The notes under the pieces: model-generated | Database searches by the model: none | Seen by the model: the letters and a program-made list of their open reading frames with translations, nothing else | Told to the model about the DNA's origin: nothing | DNA from: Bacillota bacterium | GTDB taxonomy: Bacteria > Bacillota > Clostridia > Oscillospirales > Acutalibacteraceae | Assembly: GCA_029007015.1 (NCBI GenBank) | Contig: JAQXHB010000102.1 | Coordinates: forward strand, 1 to 25,087 | Direction: 5' to 3' | DNA length: 25,087 bases | Shown here: positions 1 to 7,383 of the stretch, piece by piece | Layout of the letters: each line of letters begins with the position of its first letter | How positions within the stretch are numbered: the stretch's first letter is position 1 | Program-made: the position numbers and the translations under genes

Positions 1-254
1 AGCCGGGGGAAATCCGGGTGCGCCGCCAGCTCACACAGCAGGGTATTGTCTATCCTCCCGCTTTTCAGCAGGTCAATCATTTCATCACTCAAACGCAGGT
101 CTGCAAGATCGGCGTTTGGGTGATTTTTCATTTCAGACAGGTAACGGACGCTTACTACTCCCGCAGTCAGCGGGGCTTTAAGATGGGCGGGAAAGCCCCT
201 TAAGGAAAGCGCCGTTATCAGCGGCTTTGAAGCCCAAACATTGTTATAACCCAT
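1..254 (-). CDS. Hypothetical protein, N-terminal part (continues off the window edge)
   Basis: On the minus strand a frame is open from an ATG at 254 to the window edge, giving 84 residues that begin MGYNNVWASKPLITALSL; the 3' end is missing. The residues look coding: mixed helical and charged text, with GC-rich third positions unlike the AT-rich DNA on its right. I do not recognise the family. No good Shine-Dalgarno site precedes the ATG, and an in-frame stop lies about 35 bases upstream, so the start is uncertain and the ORF could itself be a remnant. An 8-bp inverted repeat (GGGGCTTT at 172-179, AAAGCCCC at 192-199) lies inside it. It diverges from the K+ channel gene, with only the channel promoter between them. 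Confidence 0.42.
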   Translation of the reverse strand, partial: MGYNNVWASKPLITALSLRGFPAHLKAPLTAGVVSVRYLSEMKNHPNADLADLRLSDEMIDLLKSGRIDNTLLCELAAHPDFPR

Positions 255-270
255 GGAGATTGCAGAAATA

Positions 271-299
271 TTGAAATTTTGAATGGTTTATGTTATAAT
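271..299 (+). promoter_or_regulatory. Sigma-A promoter of the K+ channel gene
   Basis: The -35 box is TTGAAA at 271-276, followed by a 17-base spacer and a -10 box TATAAT at 294-299 with an extended TG at 291-292. Transcription should start near 306. This rules out the TTG at 279 as the start codon of the following gene and supports the ATG at 330. Confidence 0.75.
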
Positions 300-329
300 A
301 TGGCAGAAAACAAATTGAGAGTGTGCTGT

Positions 330-1049
330 ATGAGAAAAAAACTATATTCTATCGTTGAGCCTGCCGAAAACGGGAACAAGCTCAGTAATATTTATGATTT
401 TATAATGATGGCAACAATCATTATAAGTACGGTTCCTCTCGCATTTAAAGAAACCAATATTGTTTTTAAATGGATTGACTACATAACCGTTACCATTTTT
501 ATAATCGACTATCTGCTTCGTTTGATAACCGCCGATTACAAAATCGGAAAATCCGTTGCATCATTTTTTGTATATCCAATCACACCTATGGCAATTATTG
601 ATTTGCTTTCAATACTGCCATCTATATCCATCCTAAATAGCGGTTTCAGATTGCTTAAACTTTTTAGATTATTAAGAACATTGAAAGTCCTTCGGGCATT
701 TAAGTTTTTAAGATACTCAAAAAGTTTTGAGATAATAGCAAATGTCTTTAAAAAGCAAAAAAAGATTCTATCCGCCGTTGCGACTATGGCTGTCGCATAT
801 ATTCTCATATCCGCCCTTGTGATATACAATGTAGAACCCGGATCGTTTGAAAATTTTTTTGACGCTATCTATTGGGCTACAATATCACTAACAACAGTTG
901 GCTACGGTGATATATATCCCGTTACAACAATCGGACGAATTGTAACAATGATTTCTTCTGTATTTGGTATTGCAATTATCGCGCTGCCCTCCGGTGTTAT
1001 CACGGCAGGTTATCTGGATGAGATAAACAAAACCGAAAACGTAGAATAA
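330..1049 (+). CDS. Voltage-gated potassium channel (six-helix, Kv type)
   Basis: This 239-residue inner-membrane protein has the full S1-S6 layout of a voltage-gated K+ channel; four copies would form the pore. S1 is near residues 22-40 and S2 near 48-66. S4 spans about 106-129 and has Arg or Lys at every third position (107, 110, 113, 116, 119, 122, 125, 128). The pore helix and selectivity filter TTVGYGD are at 188-194, and S6 is at about 203-226. There is no long cytoplasmic RCK or cyclic-nucleotide domain, so gating is probably by voltage alone. The start is placed at ATG 330 because the promoter covers the earlier TTG; GAGAG at about 317-321 can serve as ribosome binding site. It is monocistronic, in AT-rich DNA, and followed by a hairpin shared with a dead AraC gene. 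Its physiological role (K+ efflux or membrane-potential control) is inferred. Confidence 0.92.
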   Translation: MRKKLYSIVEPAENGNKLSNIYDFIMMATIIISTVPLAFKETNIVFKWIDYITVTIFIIDYLLRLITADYKIGKSVASFFVYPITPMAIIDLLSILPSISILNSGFRLLKLFRLLRTLKVLRAFKFLRYSKSFEIIANVFKKQKKILSAVATMAVAYILISALVIYNVEPGSFENFFDAIYWATISLTTVGYGDIYPVTTIGRIVTMISSVFGIAIIALPSGVITAGYLDEINKTENVE

Positions 1050-1053
1050 ACAA

Positions 1054-1088
1054 CACCCTATGGCTTTTTACGGTCATAGGGCGTCTTT
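1054..1088. terminator. Hairpin between the channel gene and the AraC remnant, probably a two-way terminator
   Basis: CCCTATG at 1056-1062 pairs with CATAGGG at 1075-1081 and extends outward to about 10 bp with one mismatch. The following bases CTTTATTATT are only moderately T-rich. It starts five bases after the channel stop codon and two bases beyond the AraC remnant's stop codon on the other strand, as expected for a terminator between converging genes. Confidence 0.5.
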
Positions 1089-1089
1089 A

Positions 1090-1191
1090 TTATTCAAGGG
1101 GTGATAATCCTGTTTGCTTTTTAAAGGTGTAATTAAAATAAAATTGAGAAGAAAAGCCGCAATCGGCGGCAGCACTTGCGGGGAGAAGGAG
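1090..1191 (-). pseudogene. C-terminal remnant of an AraC-family transcription regulator
   Basis: Read on the minus strand this stretch gives ADCGFSSQFYFNYTFKKQTG, then LSPLE and a stop at 1090-1092. This is the end of the second helix-turn-helix of AraC/XylS proteins, whose usual form is GFSSQSYFxxxFKKxxGxSPxxYR. Going upstream, the match is lost after about 30 residues, and the promoter and ribosome binding site of the next plus-strand gene occupy the space where the rest of the regulator should be. No start codon or DNA-binding core survives, so it cannot make a working regulator. It was probably cut off by a deletion or insertion that brought in the neighbouring membrane-protein gene. Confidence 0.72.
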
Positions 1192-1204
1192 TTTGTGATA
1201 TAAT
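1176..1204 (+). promoter_or_regulatory. Extended -10 promoter for the unknown membrane protein
   Basis: TTGCGG at 1176-1181, a 17-base spacer, and TATAAT at 1199-1204 with an upstream TG at 1196-1197. The expected start of transcription is near 1211. It is followed by a strong ribosome binding site AGGAGGAG at 1232-1239. The -35 half lies inside the AraC remnant. Confidence 0.65.
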
Positions 1205-1244
1205 TCGTGTGTGACAATATGACAATCATTCGAGGAGGAGCCGA

Positions 1245-2603
1245 ATGCTTACAAATGAATTTATTTCAATTTGCAAAGATTTCGCCGGAATAAACGATGT
1301 TTTAAGCGAAGAAATTGATGACAGTAAAAAAATTTGCAAATATAAAATAGAGTTTTACCGTTATATTTTAGAATTCAGATATGTCAAAAAAGGCTCGGCT
1401 TTTGTAAAACCCAGTTCCCTTTACTGTGTAATCTCCCTGCGGAAAAACAGTGTTGTGCACTACCAATTAACCGACATAATTCCATTTTTAGAAAATAAAA
1501 CTTTCAAATCCTGTTATTTCTGGAACATTGAAAACCCCGAAAGATTAAAAAGTTGCTTTGAAAGTCTCGCGGCTACTTTGGAAAATATCACTTCACAGTT
1601 AGCACCGCTTCTGTCTGATGACTCCATTCTTTTACAATCCCTTTTTGAAAGTTATAAATCGCTGTATAATCTTAAGGAAACCGATATAGATTTCGATAAA
1701 ATTGATAATCCCGATGATTATGCACATCATTATTTTATGTCTATTCAAAACATGCGAGATGAATACATTTTCTCAAGATATTGTAATTTTGGGCCTTATG
1801 CTCTGCTGCTCAAAAATAAGGTTGATAAGGCATTAGATAAGTACGAAAAACTCAATCAAAAAGACAAACTCTTGCCATATGAAAAACTGTTGATTGATAA
1901 TATCGTCCATTCAGAAAACCGCGAGTTTCGTCCGTTTGAACCATCTTGCGATACCTCTGCTGCGGAAAAACTTATAAATCCGCTATCCGCTTTAATATGG
2001 TTCGCCGTTGTTTTTGCCGTTTCTTCGGTTTTCTGTTGCGGTATTTTTTGTGTTTACAATTTAATTATCTCCACTAATACACAGGTCGTATTAGCGTCAC
2101 CGTGGTATACGGGCTATATTTGCGCGCTTTTATGCTCTGTTTTCGGTGCCATTGCTTTTAGTGCAATCAACCCCATTGCAAATAAACACCTTACTAAAAA
2201 AGAAAGAAAAGACTTTTCAAATATATTGATTTCTAAAGGTGAAAAGAAATTCTCGTTAATTATTTTTGTGCTTTCTATTGCAGTATCTATGTTTTTTGCA
2301 ATTATGATTTTAATTTCAAATGTTCGATTTTATGATAATAAACTAATCTTTGACCGAAAAACCTACTATTACGACAGTATCGACAGCGTTTATTACATAG
2401 AAGCAAGGTACAACATGGACGGCGATAGGATAGAACGCGGTTCGTATGTTATTTTGTTCGATGATAAGACATCTCTTGATTTAGACGGCTACACCTCGGT
2501 TGAATTTGCTGAAAAAAAGGTTTTGCCTATATTGAAAGGTAAAGGAATAGGTGTTAATAATGCCGATTCCGAAAGGGATTTACCGTGGTATACAGAAGAA
2601 TAG
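1245..2603 (+). CDS. Unknown membrane protein with three C-terminal membrane helices
   Basis: I do not recognise this 452-residue protein. Residues 1-240 look soluble: an N-terminal alpha/beta stretch, then a charged helical stretch (about 125-225) with LKETDIDFDKID-like acidic segments. Three hydrophobic segments follow at about 247-276, 286-312 and 336-360. The C-terminal 90 residues (TYYYDSIDSVYYIEARYN onward) read as a small beta-rich domain, resembling the PH-like tails that follow membrane helices in other Firmicute proteins; that comparison is only a resemblance. Codon use is very A/T-rich, as in the channel gene and unlike genes from 2708 on, which suggests a shared, probably acquired, origin. 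It has its own promoter and strong ribosome binding site, and no obvious partner gene. No catalytic motif was seen. Confidence 0.85.
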   Translation: MLTNEFISICKDFAGINDVLSEEIDDSKKICKYKIEFYRYILEFRYVKKGSAFVKPSSLYCVISLRKNSVVHYQLTDIIPFLENKTFKSCYFWNIENPERLKSCFESLAATLENITSQLAPLLSDDSILLQSLFESYKSLYNLKETDIDFDKIDNPDDYAHHYFMSIQNMRDEYIFSRYCNFGPYALLLKNKVDKALDKYEKLNQKDKLLPYEKLLIDNIVHSENREFRPFEPSCDTSAAEKLINPLSALIWFAVVFAVSSVFCCGIFCVYNLIISTNTQVVLASPWYTGYICALLCSVFGAIAFSAINPIANKHLTKKERKDFSNILISKGEKKFSLIIFVLSIAVSMFFAIMILISNVRFYDNKLIFDRKTYYYDSIDSVYYIEARYNMDGDRIERGSYVILFDDKTSLDLDGYTSVEFAEKKVLPILKGKGIGVNNADSERDLPWYTEE

Positions 2604-2652
2604 GTATTTTGTAGTTTCGGCACTGACACAAATGACATCGGTATCAAGCCGT

Positions 2653-2670
2653 ATAACAAGCGGCTGTTAT
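2653..2670. promoter_or_regulatory. Inverted repeat upstream of the bile salt hydrolase gene, possible operator
   Basis: ATAACA at 2653-2658 and TGTTAT at 2665-2670 form a 6-6-6 inverted repeat in the 104-base gap before the hydrolase gene. A second, overlapping pairing (AGCCG 2647-2651 with CGGCT 2661-2665) could instead form an RNA hairpin. A possible -10 box TACAAT lies at 2689-2694, but no convincing -35 was found, so the promoter is not placed. Confidence 0.25.
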
Positions 2671-2707
2671 GCTAATATTAAAATGAGATACAATATGAGG
2701 TGATAAT

Positions 2708-3682
2708 ATGTGCACTGCGGCAACCTACAAAACGGCCGACTTTTACTTCGGACGCACATTGGATTATGAATTTTCATACGGCGACGAAATAACCGTGACG
2801 CCGCGCAACTATGAGTTTTGCTTTCGCCACGCAGGGCGGCTGGTGAGCCATTACGCCATAATCGGCATGGCGCATGTGGCTGATAATTACCCGCTCTATT
2901 ACGATGCGGTCAATGAAAAGGGGCTGTGTATGGCCGGCCTCAACTTTGTCGGCAATGCGCATTACGGCGAGGTTATGCCCGGCGCCGAGAATGTAGCATC
3001 CTTTGAGTTTATACCGTGGCTGCTCGGGCAGTGCGCCACTGTGAAAGAGGCGCGCCTGCTGTTAGATAGGATAAATTTGGTAGACACTTCATTCAGCGAT
3101 ACACTTCCTGCGGCGCAACTGCACTGGATGATTTCCGACCGCGATGAAACGGTCACGGTTGAGTCGACCGCAGACGGCATGCATGTTTACGACAATCCGG
3201 TGGGAGTGCTGACCAACAACCCGCCGTTCTGCGAGCAGATGTTTCAGCTCAACAACTACATGCACCTGTCTGCCAAGGACCCGGAAAACAGTTTTTGCCC
3301 TCAACTGCCGCTCAACCGTTACAGCCGGGGTATGGGAGGACTGGGCCTGCCGGGCGACCTATCGTCGCAGTCGCGCTTCGTCAGGGTGGCTTTTACAAAG
3401 ATGAACTCGGTCTCCGGTCGGTCAGAGGCAGAGAGCGTCAGTCAGTTTTTCCACATTCTCGGCTCGGTCGACCAGCAAAGGGGCTGCTGTGATGTGGGCG
3501 ACGGAAAGTACGAAATCACCATTTACACATCATGCTGCAATGCCGACAAGGGGATATACTACTACACCGCCTACGACAATCACCAAATCACGGCGGTGGA
3601 CATGCACAGAGAAAACCTTGACGGCACCGCGCTGGTGTGTTATCCGCTGATTAAAGAGAGCGCTTTTTTCATGCAAAACTAA
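2708..3682 (+). CDS. bsh: Choloylglycine hydrolase (bile salt hydrolase / linear amide C-N hydrolase)
   Basis: This 324-residue N-terminal-nucleophile hydrolase should cleave the amide bond of glycine- or taurine-conjugated bile salts, or of related N-acyl amides, in the cytoplasm. Removal of Met1 would expose Cys2 as the nucleophile (MCTAATY). The other active-site residues line up with the family at fixed offsets: Arg16 and Asp19 (FGRTLDYE), Asn79 (GLNF), Asn170 (GVLTNNP) and Arg223 (SRFVRVAF). The YSRGMGGLGLPGD loop at 205-217 and the C-terminal YTSCCNADKGIYYYTAYDN block resemble clostridial bile salt hydrolases more than penicillin V acylases, though substrate needs testing. Length is typical and there is no signal peptide. 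The start has GAGGTG at 2697-2702. A terminator follows, so it stands alone. It implies a host-gut habitat. Confidence 0.93.
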   Translation: MCTAATYKTADFYFGRTLDYEFSYGDEITVTPRNYEFCFRHAGRLVSHYAIIGMAHVADNYPLYYDAVNEKGLCMAGLNFVGNAHYGEVMPGAENVASFEFIPWLLGQCATVKEARLLLDRINLVDTSFSDTLPAAQLHWMISDRDETVTVESTADGMHVYDNPVGVLTNNPPFCEQMFQLNNYMHLSAKDPENSFCPQLPLNRYSRGMGGLGLPGDLSSQSRFVRVAFTKMNSVSGRSEAESVSQFFHILGSVDQQRGCCDVGDGKYEITIYTSCCNADKGIYYYTAYDNHQITAVDMHRENLDGTALVCYPLIKESAFFMQN

Positions 3683-3698
3683 AATTTCAAAATAAATA

Positions 3699-3725
3699 AG
3701 TCGCCGCGTGGCGGCTTTTTTATTT
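3699..3725 (+). terminator. Rho-independent terminator after the bile salt hydrolase gene
   Basis: A 7-bp stem (AGTCGCC at 3699-3705, GGCGGCT at 3710-3716) with a GCGT loop is followed directly by a T run, TTTTTTATTTT. It begins 16 bases after the stop codon. Confidence 0.9.
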
Positions 3726-3744
3726 TGTGCAAAGGCGGTGCGGC

Positions 3745-3773
3745 TTCTGCCGCGCGGCGGTTGGGCATATACT
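3745..3773 (+). promoter_or_regulatory. Possible promoter of the superoxide dismutase gene
   Basis: A good -10 box TATACT at 3768-3773 is preceded at 17 bases by the weak -35 TTCTGC at 3745-3750. The dismutase must have a promoter here because a strong terminator lies just upstream, but the -35 match is poor. Confidence 0.4.
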
Positions 3774-3804
3774 GTGGTGTCAATTTGCTGTCAGGAGGAA
3801 CACC

Positions 3805-4437
3805 ATGACTAACAGTTACTATCCGTTTATCAACACGCCGTTGTCCTACGATTATTCGGCGCTCGAACCGTACATCGACACCTGCACCATGCACCTGCAC
3901 CACGACCGACATTTGCAAACATACATCGACCATCTCAACTCCGCGCTGAAGGATGAGCCGGAACTGCAAACGCTGTCGCTGGAACAATTGTTGACCGACA
4001 CAAACCGACTGCCGCACAGACTGCAAACGGTTATCAAAAACAATGCAGGCGGCGTGTATAATCATCGGTTTTATTTTGATGGCATGTCGGGTCAATTGAG
4101 TCGCCCGTCGGGTGAATTATCGGTAGCCATTGACCGTCAGTTTGGCAGTTTTGATAGGTTTATTCAACTTTTCAGGGCAATTGCACTGGCCGTTTTCGGG
4201 TCGGGATACGCTTGGCTGGCGGTCAGGGACGGTCGGCTAATCATCACGGCGACTGCCAATCAGGACACGCCGATTGCGCTCGGCATGTGCCCGATAATTT
4301 GCATTGATGTATGGGAGCACGCCTATTATCTAAAGCATCAAAATGTACGGGCGGGCTATTTTGACGACTGGATAAATACCGTAAACTGGCCGATGGCCGA
4401 GCAAAGATTTGAGGAATGTATGCTGAAATATAAGTAA
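3805..4437 (+). CDS. sod: Superoxide dismutase, Fe/Mn family
   Basis: This 210-residue enzyme converts superoxide to oxygen and hydrogen peroxide in the cytoplasm. It has the two-domain Fe/Mn layout. Metal ligands are His32 (MHLHHDRHLQTY), His87 (AGGVYNHRFYF), Asp168 and His172 (DVWEHAYYL), with the expected spacing of four between the last two. The second-ligand motif, usually NHxFYW, ends in Phe here, and the helix-loop region GSGYAWLAV is conserved. Sequence alone does not settle whether iron or manganese is used. The ATG at 3805 is chosen because AGGAGG precedes it at 3793-3798; the frame extends further upstream but into the terminator and promoter. In an anaerobe this would protect during brief oxygen exposure (inference). 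Confidence 0.92.
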   Translation: MTNSYYPFINTPLSYDYSALEPYIDTCTMHLHHDRHLQTYIDHLNSALKDEPELQTLSLEQLLTDTNRLPHRLQTVIKNNAGGVYNHRFYFDGMSGQLSRPSGELSVAIDRQFGSFDRFIQLFRAIALAVFGSGYAWLAVRDGRLIITATANQDTPIALGMCPIICIDVWEHAYYLKHQNVRAGYFDDWINTVNWPMAEQRFEECMLKYK

Positions 4438-4440
4438 TAT

Positions 4441-4469
4441 TTGCTTTTTGCGTCAGTTTGTGTTATCAT
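4441..4469 (+). promoter_or_regulatory. Promoter of trkA-trkH
   Basis: TTGCTT at 4441-4446, a 17-base spacer, and TATCAT at 4464-4469 with an extended TG at 4461-4462. It begins just after the dismutase stop codon, so the K+ uptake pair can be expressed on its own. Confidence 0.6.
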
Positions 4470-4517
4470 CAAGTGTCACTACTGTTATCGTAAATATTTT
4501 TAAAAGGGAAGTAGAAT

Positions 4518-5876
4518 ATGAAAATTATTGTTGCCGGATGCGGTAAGATAGGTACAACCATTATATCCCAACTGGCGGCAGAGGGACATGATGTGGTGGC
4601 TTTGGACCATAACCCGTCGGTGCTCGCTGAAATTACCAATATCTACGATGTAATGGGGCTGTGCGGTAACTGCACGAATGTTGAGATTCTTGAGGAGGCA
4701 GGCGCTGAAAGTGCCCGACTGTTTGTTGCTGCCACCGGCTCGGATGAACTGAACATGCTGGCGTGCTTTTTGGCCAGGCGGATGGGTGCGCATCACTCGA
4801 TTGCGCGTATACGCAATCCGGAGTATAATGAGCGCGGCCTGAGATTTGTGCGCGAGCAACTCAATCTGTCGATGTCGATAAATCCCGATATGCTGGCTGC
4901 GCAGGAATTATTCAACATTCTAAAACTGCCGTCGGCCGTCAAGATCGAGAGGTTTTCCGGCCGCAACTTTGAGATGATTGAGATGATGCTGAAACCCAAT
5001 TCGATTCTCAACGGCATGACTGTAATCGAGATGCGCAACAAGTATAAGGGCAAGTACCTGATATGTGTTGTCCAGCGCGGCGATGATGTCTATATTCCCG
5101 ACGGCAACTTCATACTGCACAGCGGCGACCGTATCGGGCTGACCGCGTCATCGGCCGAGATACAGCGTTTGCTGCGTTCTCTCGGCGTGATGCAGAAACA
5201 GGCGCGCAGTGTAATGATACTGGGCGGCAGCCGCACAGCAGTTTATCTTGCGCGATTGCTGATAAATATCGGCGTATCGGTTAAAATCATCGAGCAGGAC
5301 GCGGCCGTCTGCCGCGATTTGAGCGAAACATTGCCAAAGGCGGTCATCGTAAACGGCGACGGCGCTCAGCAGGAACTTCTGCTTGAGGAGGGACTGCGCT
5401 CGACCGATGCATTTATCTCGCTTACCGGCATGGATGAAGAAAACATACTCATCTCAATTTTTGCGGCGTCGCAAAATGTGCCGACGGTAATATCAAAGGT
5501 TAATCGCGATGAACTGGCCTCCATGGCAGGTCGGTTGGGCATTGACTGCATCGTTTCGCCGCGCAAAATTGTGTCGGATGTGCTGGTGCGTTATGCGCGA
5601 GCACTGCAAAACTCGGTCGGAAGCAATATAGAGACGCTGTATAACCTGATGGACGGCAAGGCAGAGGCGCTGGAATTTAATGTTAAAACCGAGTCGCCGC
5701 TTTTGGGTGTGCCGCTCAAGGCTCTCTCGCTCAAGCAAAATGTGCTTATCGCCGGCATTATCCGCGAGCGCAAAACCATCATCCCCGACGGCGACGATGT
5801 GATACAACTGGGCGATAGGGTGGTTGTGTTGTCCACCAATCAGCATTTTCAAGATTTCACGGATATCATTAAATAA
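4518..5876 (+). CDS. trkA: Trk potassium uptake regulatory subunit TrkA
   Basis: This 452-residue cytoplasmic protein forms the nucleotide-binding gating ring under the TrkH channel. It has the duplicated RCK layout: RCK-N1 at about 1-135 with the dinucleotide loop GCGKIG (7-12) and an acid at the end of strand 2 (Asp30); RCK-C1 at about 140-222; RCK-N2 from about 230; RCK-C2 at about 370-452. The second nucleotide loop is GGSRTA (236-241), a less canonical form that may bind NAD(H) weakly; this is an inference. The ATG at 4518 has GGGAAG at 4506-4511. The trkH gene follows 14 bases downstream, so the two are co-transcribed and presumably made in fixed ratio. Confidence 0.95.
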   Translation: MKIIVAGCGKIGTTIISQLAAEGHDVVALDHNPSVLAEITNIYDVMGLCGNCTNVEILEEAGAESARLFVAATGSDELNMLACFLARRMGAHHSIARIRNPEYNERGLRFVREQLNLSMSINPDMLAAQELFNILKLPSAVKIERFSGRNFEMIEMMLKPNSILNGMTVIEMRNKYKGKYLICVVQRGDDVYIPDGNFILHSGDRIGLTASSAEIQRLLRSLGVMQKQARSVMILGGSRTAVYLARLLINIGVSVKIIEQDAAVCRDLSETLPKAVIVNGDGAQQELLLEEGLRSTDAFISLTGMDEENILISIFAASQNVPTVISKVNRDELASMAGRLGIDCIVSPRKIVSDVLVRYARALQNSVGSNIETLYNLMDGKAEALEFNVKTESPLLGVPLKALSLKQNVLIAGIIRERKTIIPDGDDVIQLGDRVVVLSTNQHFQDFTDIIK

Positions 5877-5890
5877 GGACAGATAACGGT

Positions 5891-7333
5891 ATGAATCGCA
5901 GAATGATTTTACACATGGTCGGGCAAATTGTCATGCTCGAGGCGGTGCTGCTTATGCTGCCGCTGACGGTGTCGCTGATATACGGTGAGAAATGTGTAAT
6001 TTCCCTTGCCGTGACGGCGATTTTGGCGGTGACTGTCGGACTTGTCATGACCCTCATCAGCCGCCCGGGTTACAGGACGATATATGCCAAGGAAGGGTTT
6101 GTTATAGTTGCCTTGGCGTGGCTGTTGATGTCGGCCATCGGCGCACTGCCCTTTGTCATCAGCGGAGAAATTCCGTCGTTCATAGACGCCTTTTTTGAGA
6201 CGGTCAGCGGATTTACCACCACCGGTGCATCGATTTTGACCGACATTGAGTCAATGAGCCGCGGCCTGCTGTTTTGGCGCAGTTTTACCCACTGGATTGG
6301 CGGCATGGGCGTGTTGGTGCTTATCATGGCCATTTTGCCGGCCGACTCAGGCCGGTCGATACACATCATGCGTGCAGAGGTGCCCGGCCCCTCGGTGGGC
6401 AAACTGGTGCCCAAAATACGCAGTACGGCGAAAATTCTTTATATGATATACATCGCGCTGACGGGGCTGGAGATTGTCTTTCTTCTGTGCGGTGGCATGC
6501 CGCTGTTTGACAGTGTTGTTCATGCCTTTGGCACGGCGGGTACGGGCGGTTTCGGCATCAAGTCTGACAGCATTGCCGGTTACAGCCCTTATTTGCAGTG
6601 GGTTATAACAGTATTCATGCTTTTGTTCGGCCTCAATTTTAATGTGTATTTTCTTATTGTTATCGGCCGTTTCCGCACGGCAATAAAGAGCAGTGAGATG
6701 TGGTGTATGCTGGGCATATTTGCGGCATCTGCGACGACCATTGCCGTCAATATATATCCACTATGCCAAAATGTCGAAAAGGCAATTCGGCTGTCGGCAT
6801 TTCAGGTGTCATCAATACTTACCACCACCGGCTATGCCACCGCTGACTTTGATTTGTGGCCCGATTTGTCAAAGACGATTTTGTTTGTGTTGATGTTTAT
6901 AGGCGGATGTGCCGGCTCCACCGCCGGCGGACTCAAGGTGTCGCGCATCATACTGCTGTTTAAGTTAATGCGCCGCAATTTGCACAATATGCTTCATCCG
7001 CGCTCAGTTGGCATTGTTCGGTTTGACGGCAAGCGTATTGACGACAAAACACTTGATAATGTCAGTGCCTACTTTGCGCTCTATGTCGGGTGCTTTGTGG
7101 CGGCGATTTTGCTTATCAGTTTTGAACCTTTCGGGTTCGAGAGCAATGTGTCAGCCGTTGCAGCGTGCATAAACAATGTCGGCCCCGGCTTTGCCGCAGT
7201 CGGCCCGACGGCGTGCTACGCAGGGTATTCGTGGTTTTCAAAGCTGATACTGTCGATGGCAATGCTCATCGGCAGACTGGAAATATATCCCATAATTTTG
7301 GCGCTGATGCCGTCGACATGGATAAAGAAATAA
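5891..7333 (+). CDS. trkH: Trk potassium uptake channel subunit TrkH
   Basis: This 480-residue integral membrane protein conducts K+ inward, driven by membrane potential and gated by TrkA. It shows the four pore-loop repeats of the SKT superfamily, each with a filter glycine: FTTTGAS (108-114), GTAGTGGFGI (214-223), LTTTGYATAD (310-319) and NNVGPGFAAVGP (428-439). The gate-loop block GGCAGSTAGGLKVSR at 338-352 and the FWRSFTHWIGGMG motif at 128-140 are typical of TrkH/KtrB proteins. Length is normal for TrkH. AAGGA upstream of ATG 5891 serves as ribosome binding site. The gene ends before a two-way terminator and faces pyruvate kinase. Confidence 0.95.
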   Translation: MNRRMILHMVGQIVMLEAVLLMLPLTVSLIYGEKCVISLAVTAILAVTVGLVMTLISRPGYRTIYAKEGFVIVALAWLLMSAIGALPFVISGEIPSFIDAFFETVSGFTTTGASILTDIESMSRGLLFWRSFTHWIGGMGVLVLIMAILPADSGRSIHIMRAEVPGPSVGKLVPKIRSTAKILYMIYIALTGLEIVFLLCGGMPLFDSVVHAFGTAGTGGFGIKSDSIAGYSPYLQWVITVFMLLFGLNFNVYFLIVIGRFRTAIKSSEMWCMLGIFAASATTIAVNIYPLCQNVEKAIRLSAFQVSSILTTTGYATADFDLWPDLSKTILFVLMFIGGCAGSTAGGLKVSRIILLFKLMRRNLHNMLHPRSVGIVRFDGKRIDDKTLDNVSAYFALYVGCFVAAILLISFEPFGFESNVSAVAACINNVGPGFAAVGPTACYAGYSWFSKLILSMAMLIGRLEIYPIILALMPSTWIKK

Positions 7334-7337
7334 CAGC

Positions 7338-7371
7338 AAAACCGACTTCGCTTTTAAACGGAGTCGGTTTT
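7338..7371. terminator. Two-way terminator between trkH and pyk
   Basis: AAAACCGACT at 7338-7347 and AGTCGGTTTT at 7362-7371 are perfect 10-bp inverted arms with a 14-base loop. The arms end in TTTT when read on either strand, and the element sits between the converging trkH and pyk stop codons. Confidence 0.9.
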
Positions 7372-7383
7372 GAGCGATGTGCG

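Noticed and set aside
172..199. GGGGCTTT/AAAGCCCC hairpin as a terminator
   Set aside because: No T run follows on either strand and it lies inside an open minus-strand frame.
279..329. TTG 279 as start of the K+ channel
   Set aside because: The -10 box 294-299 and the expected transcript start near 306 lie inside this stretch, so it cannot be translated.
3739..3753. GCGGC-TTCT-GCCGC hairpin as a riboswitch or second terminator
   Set aside because: It has no T run, no known riboswitch pattern, and overlaps the probable dismutase promoter.
3679..4095. 138-residue minus-strand frame over the dismutase gene
   Set aside because: It is antisense to a well-supported enzyme with intact metal ligands and has no family-like sequence or ribosome binding site.
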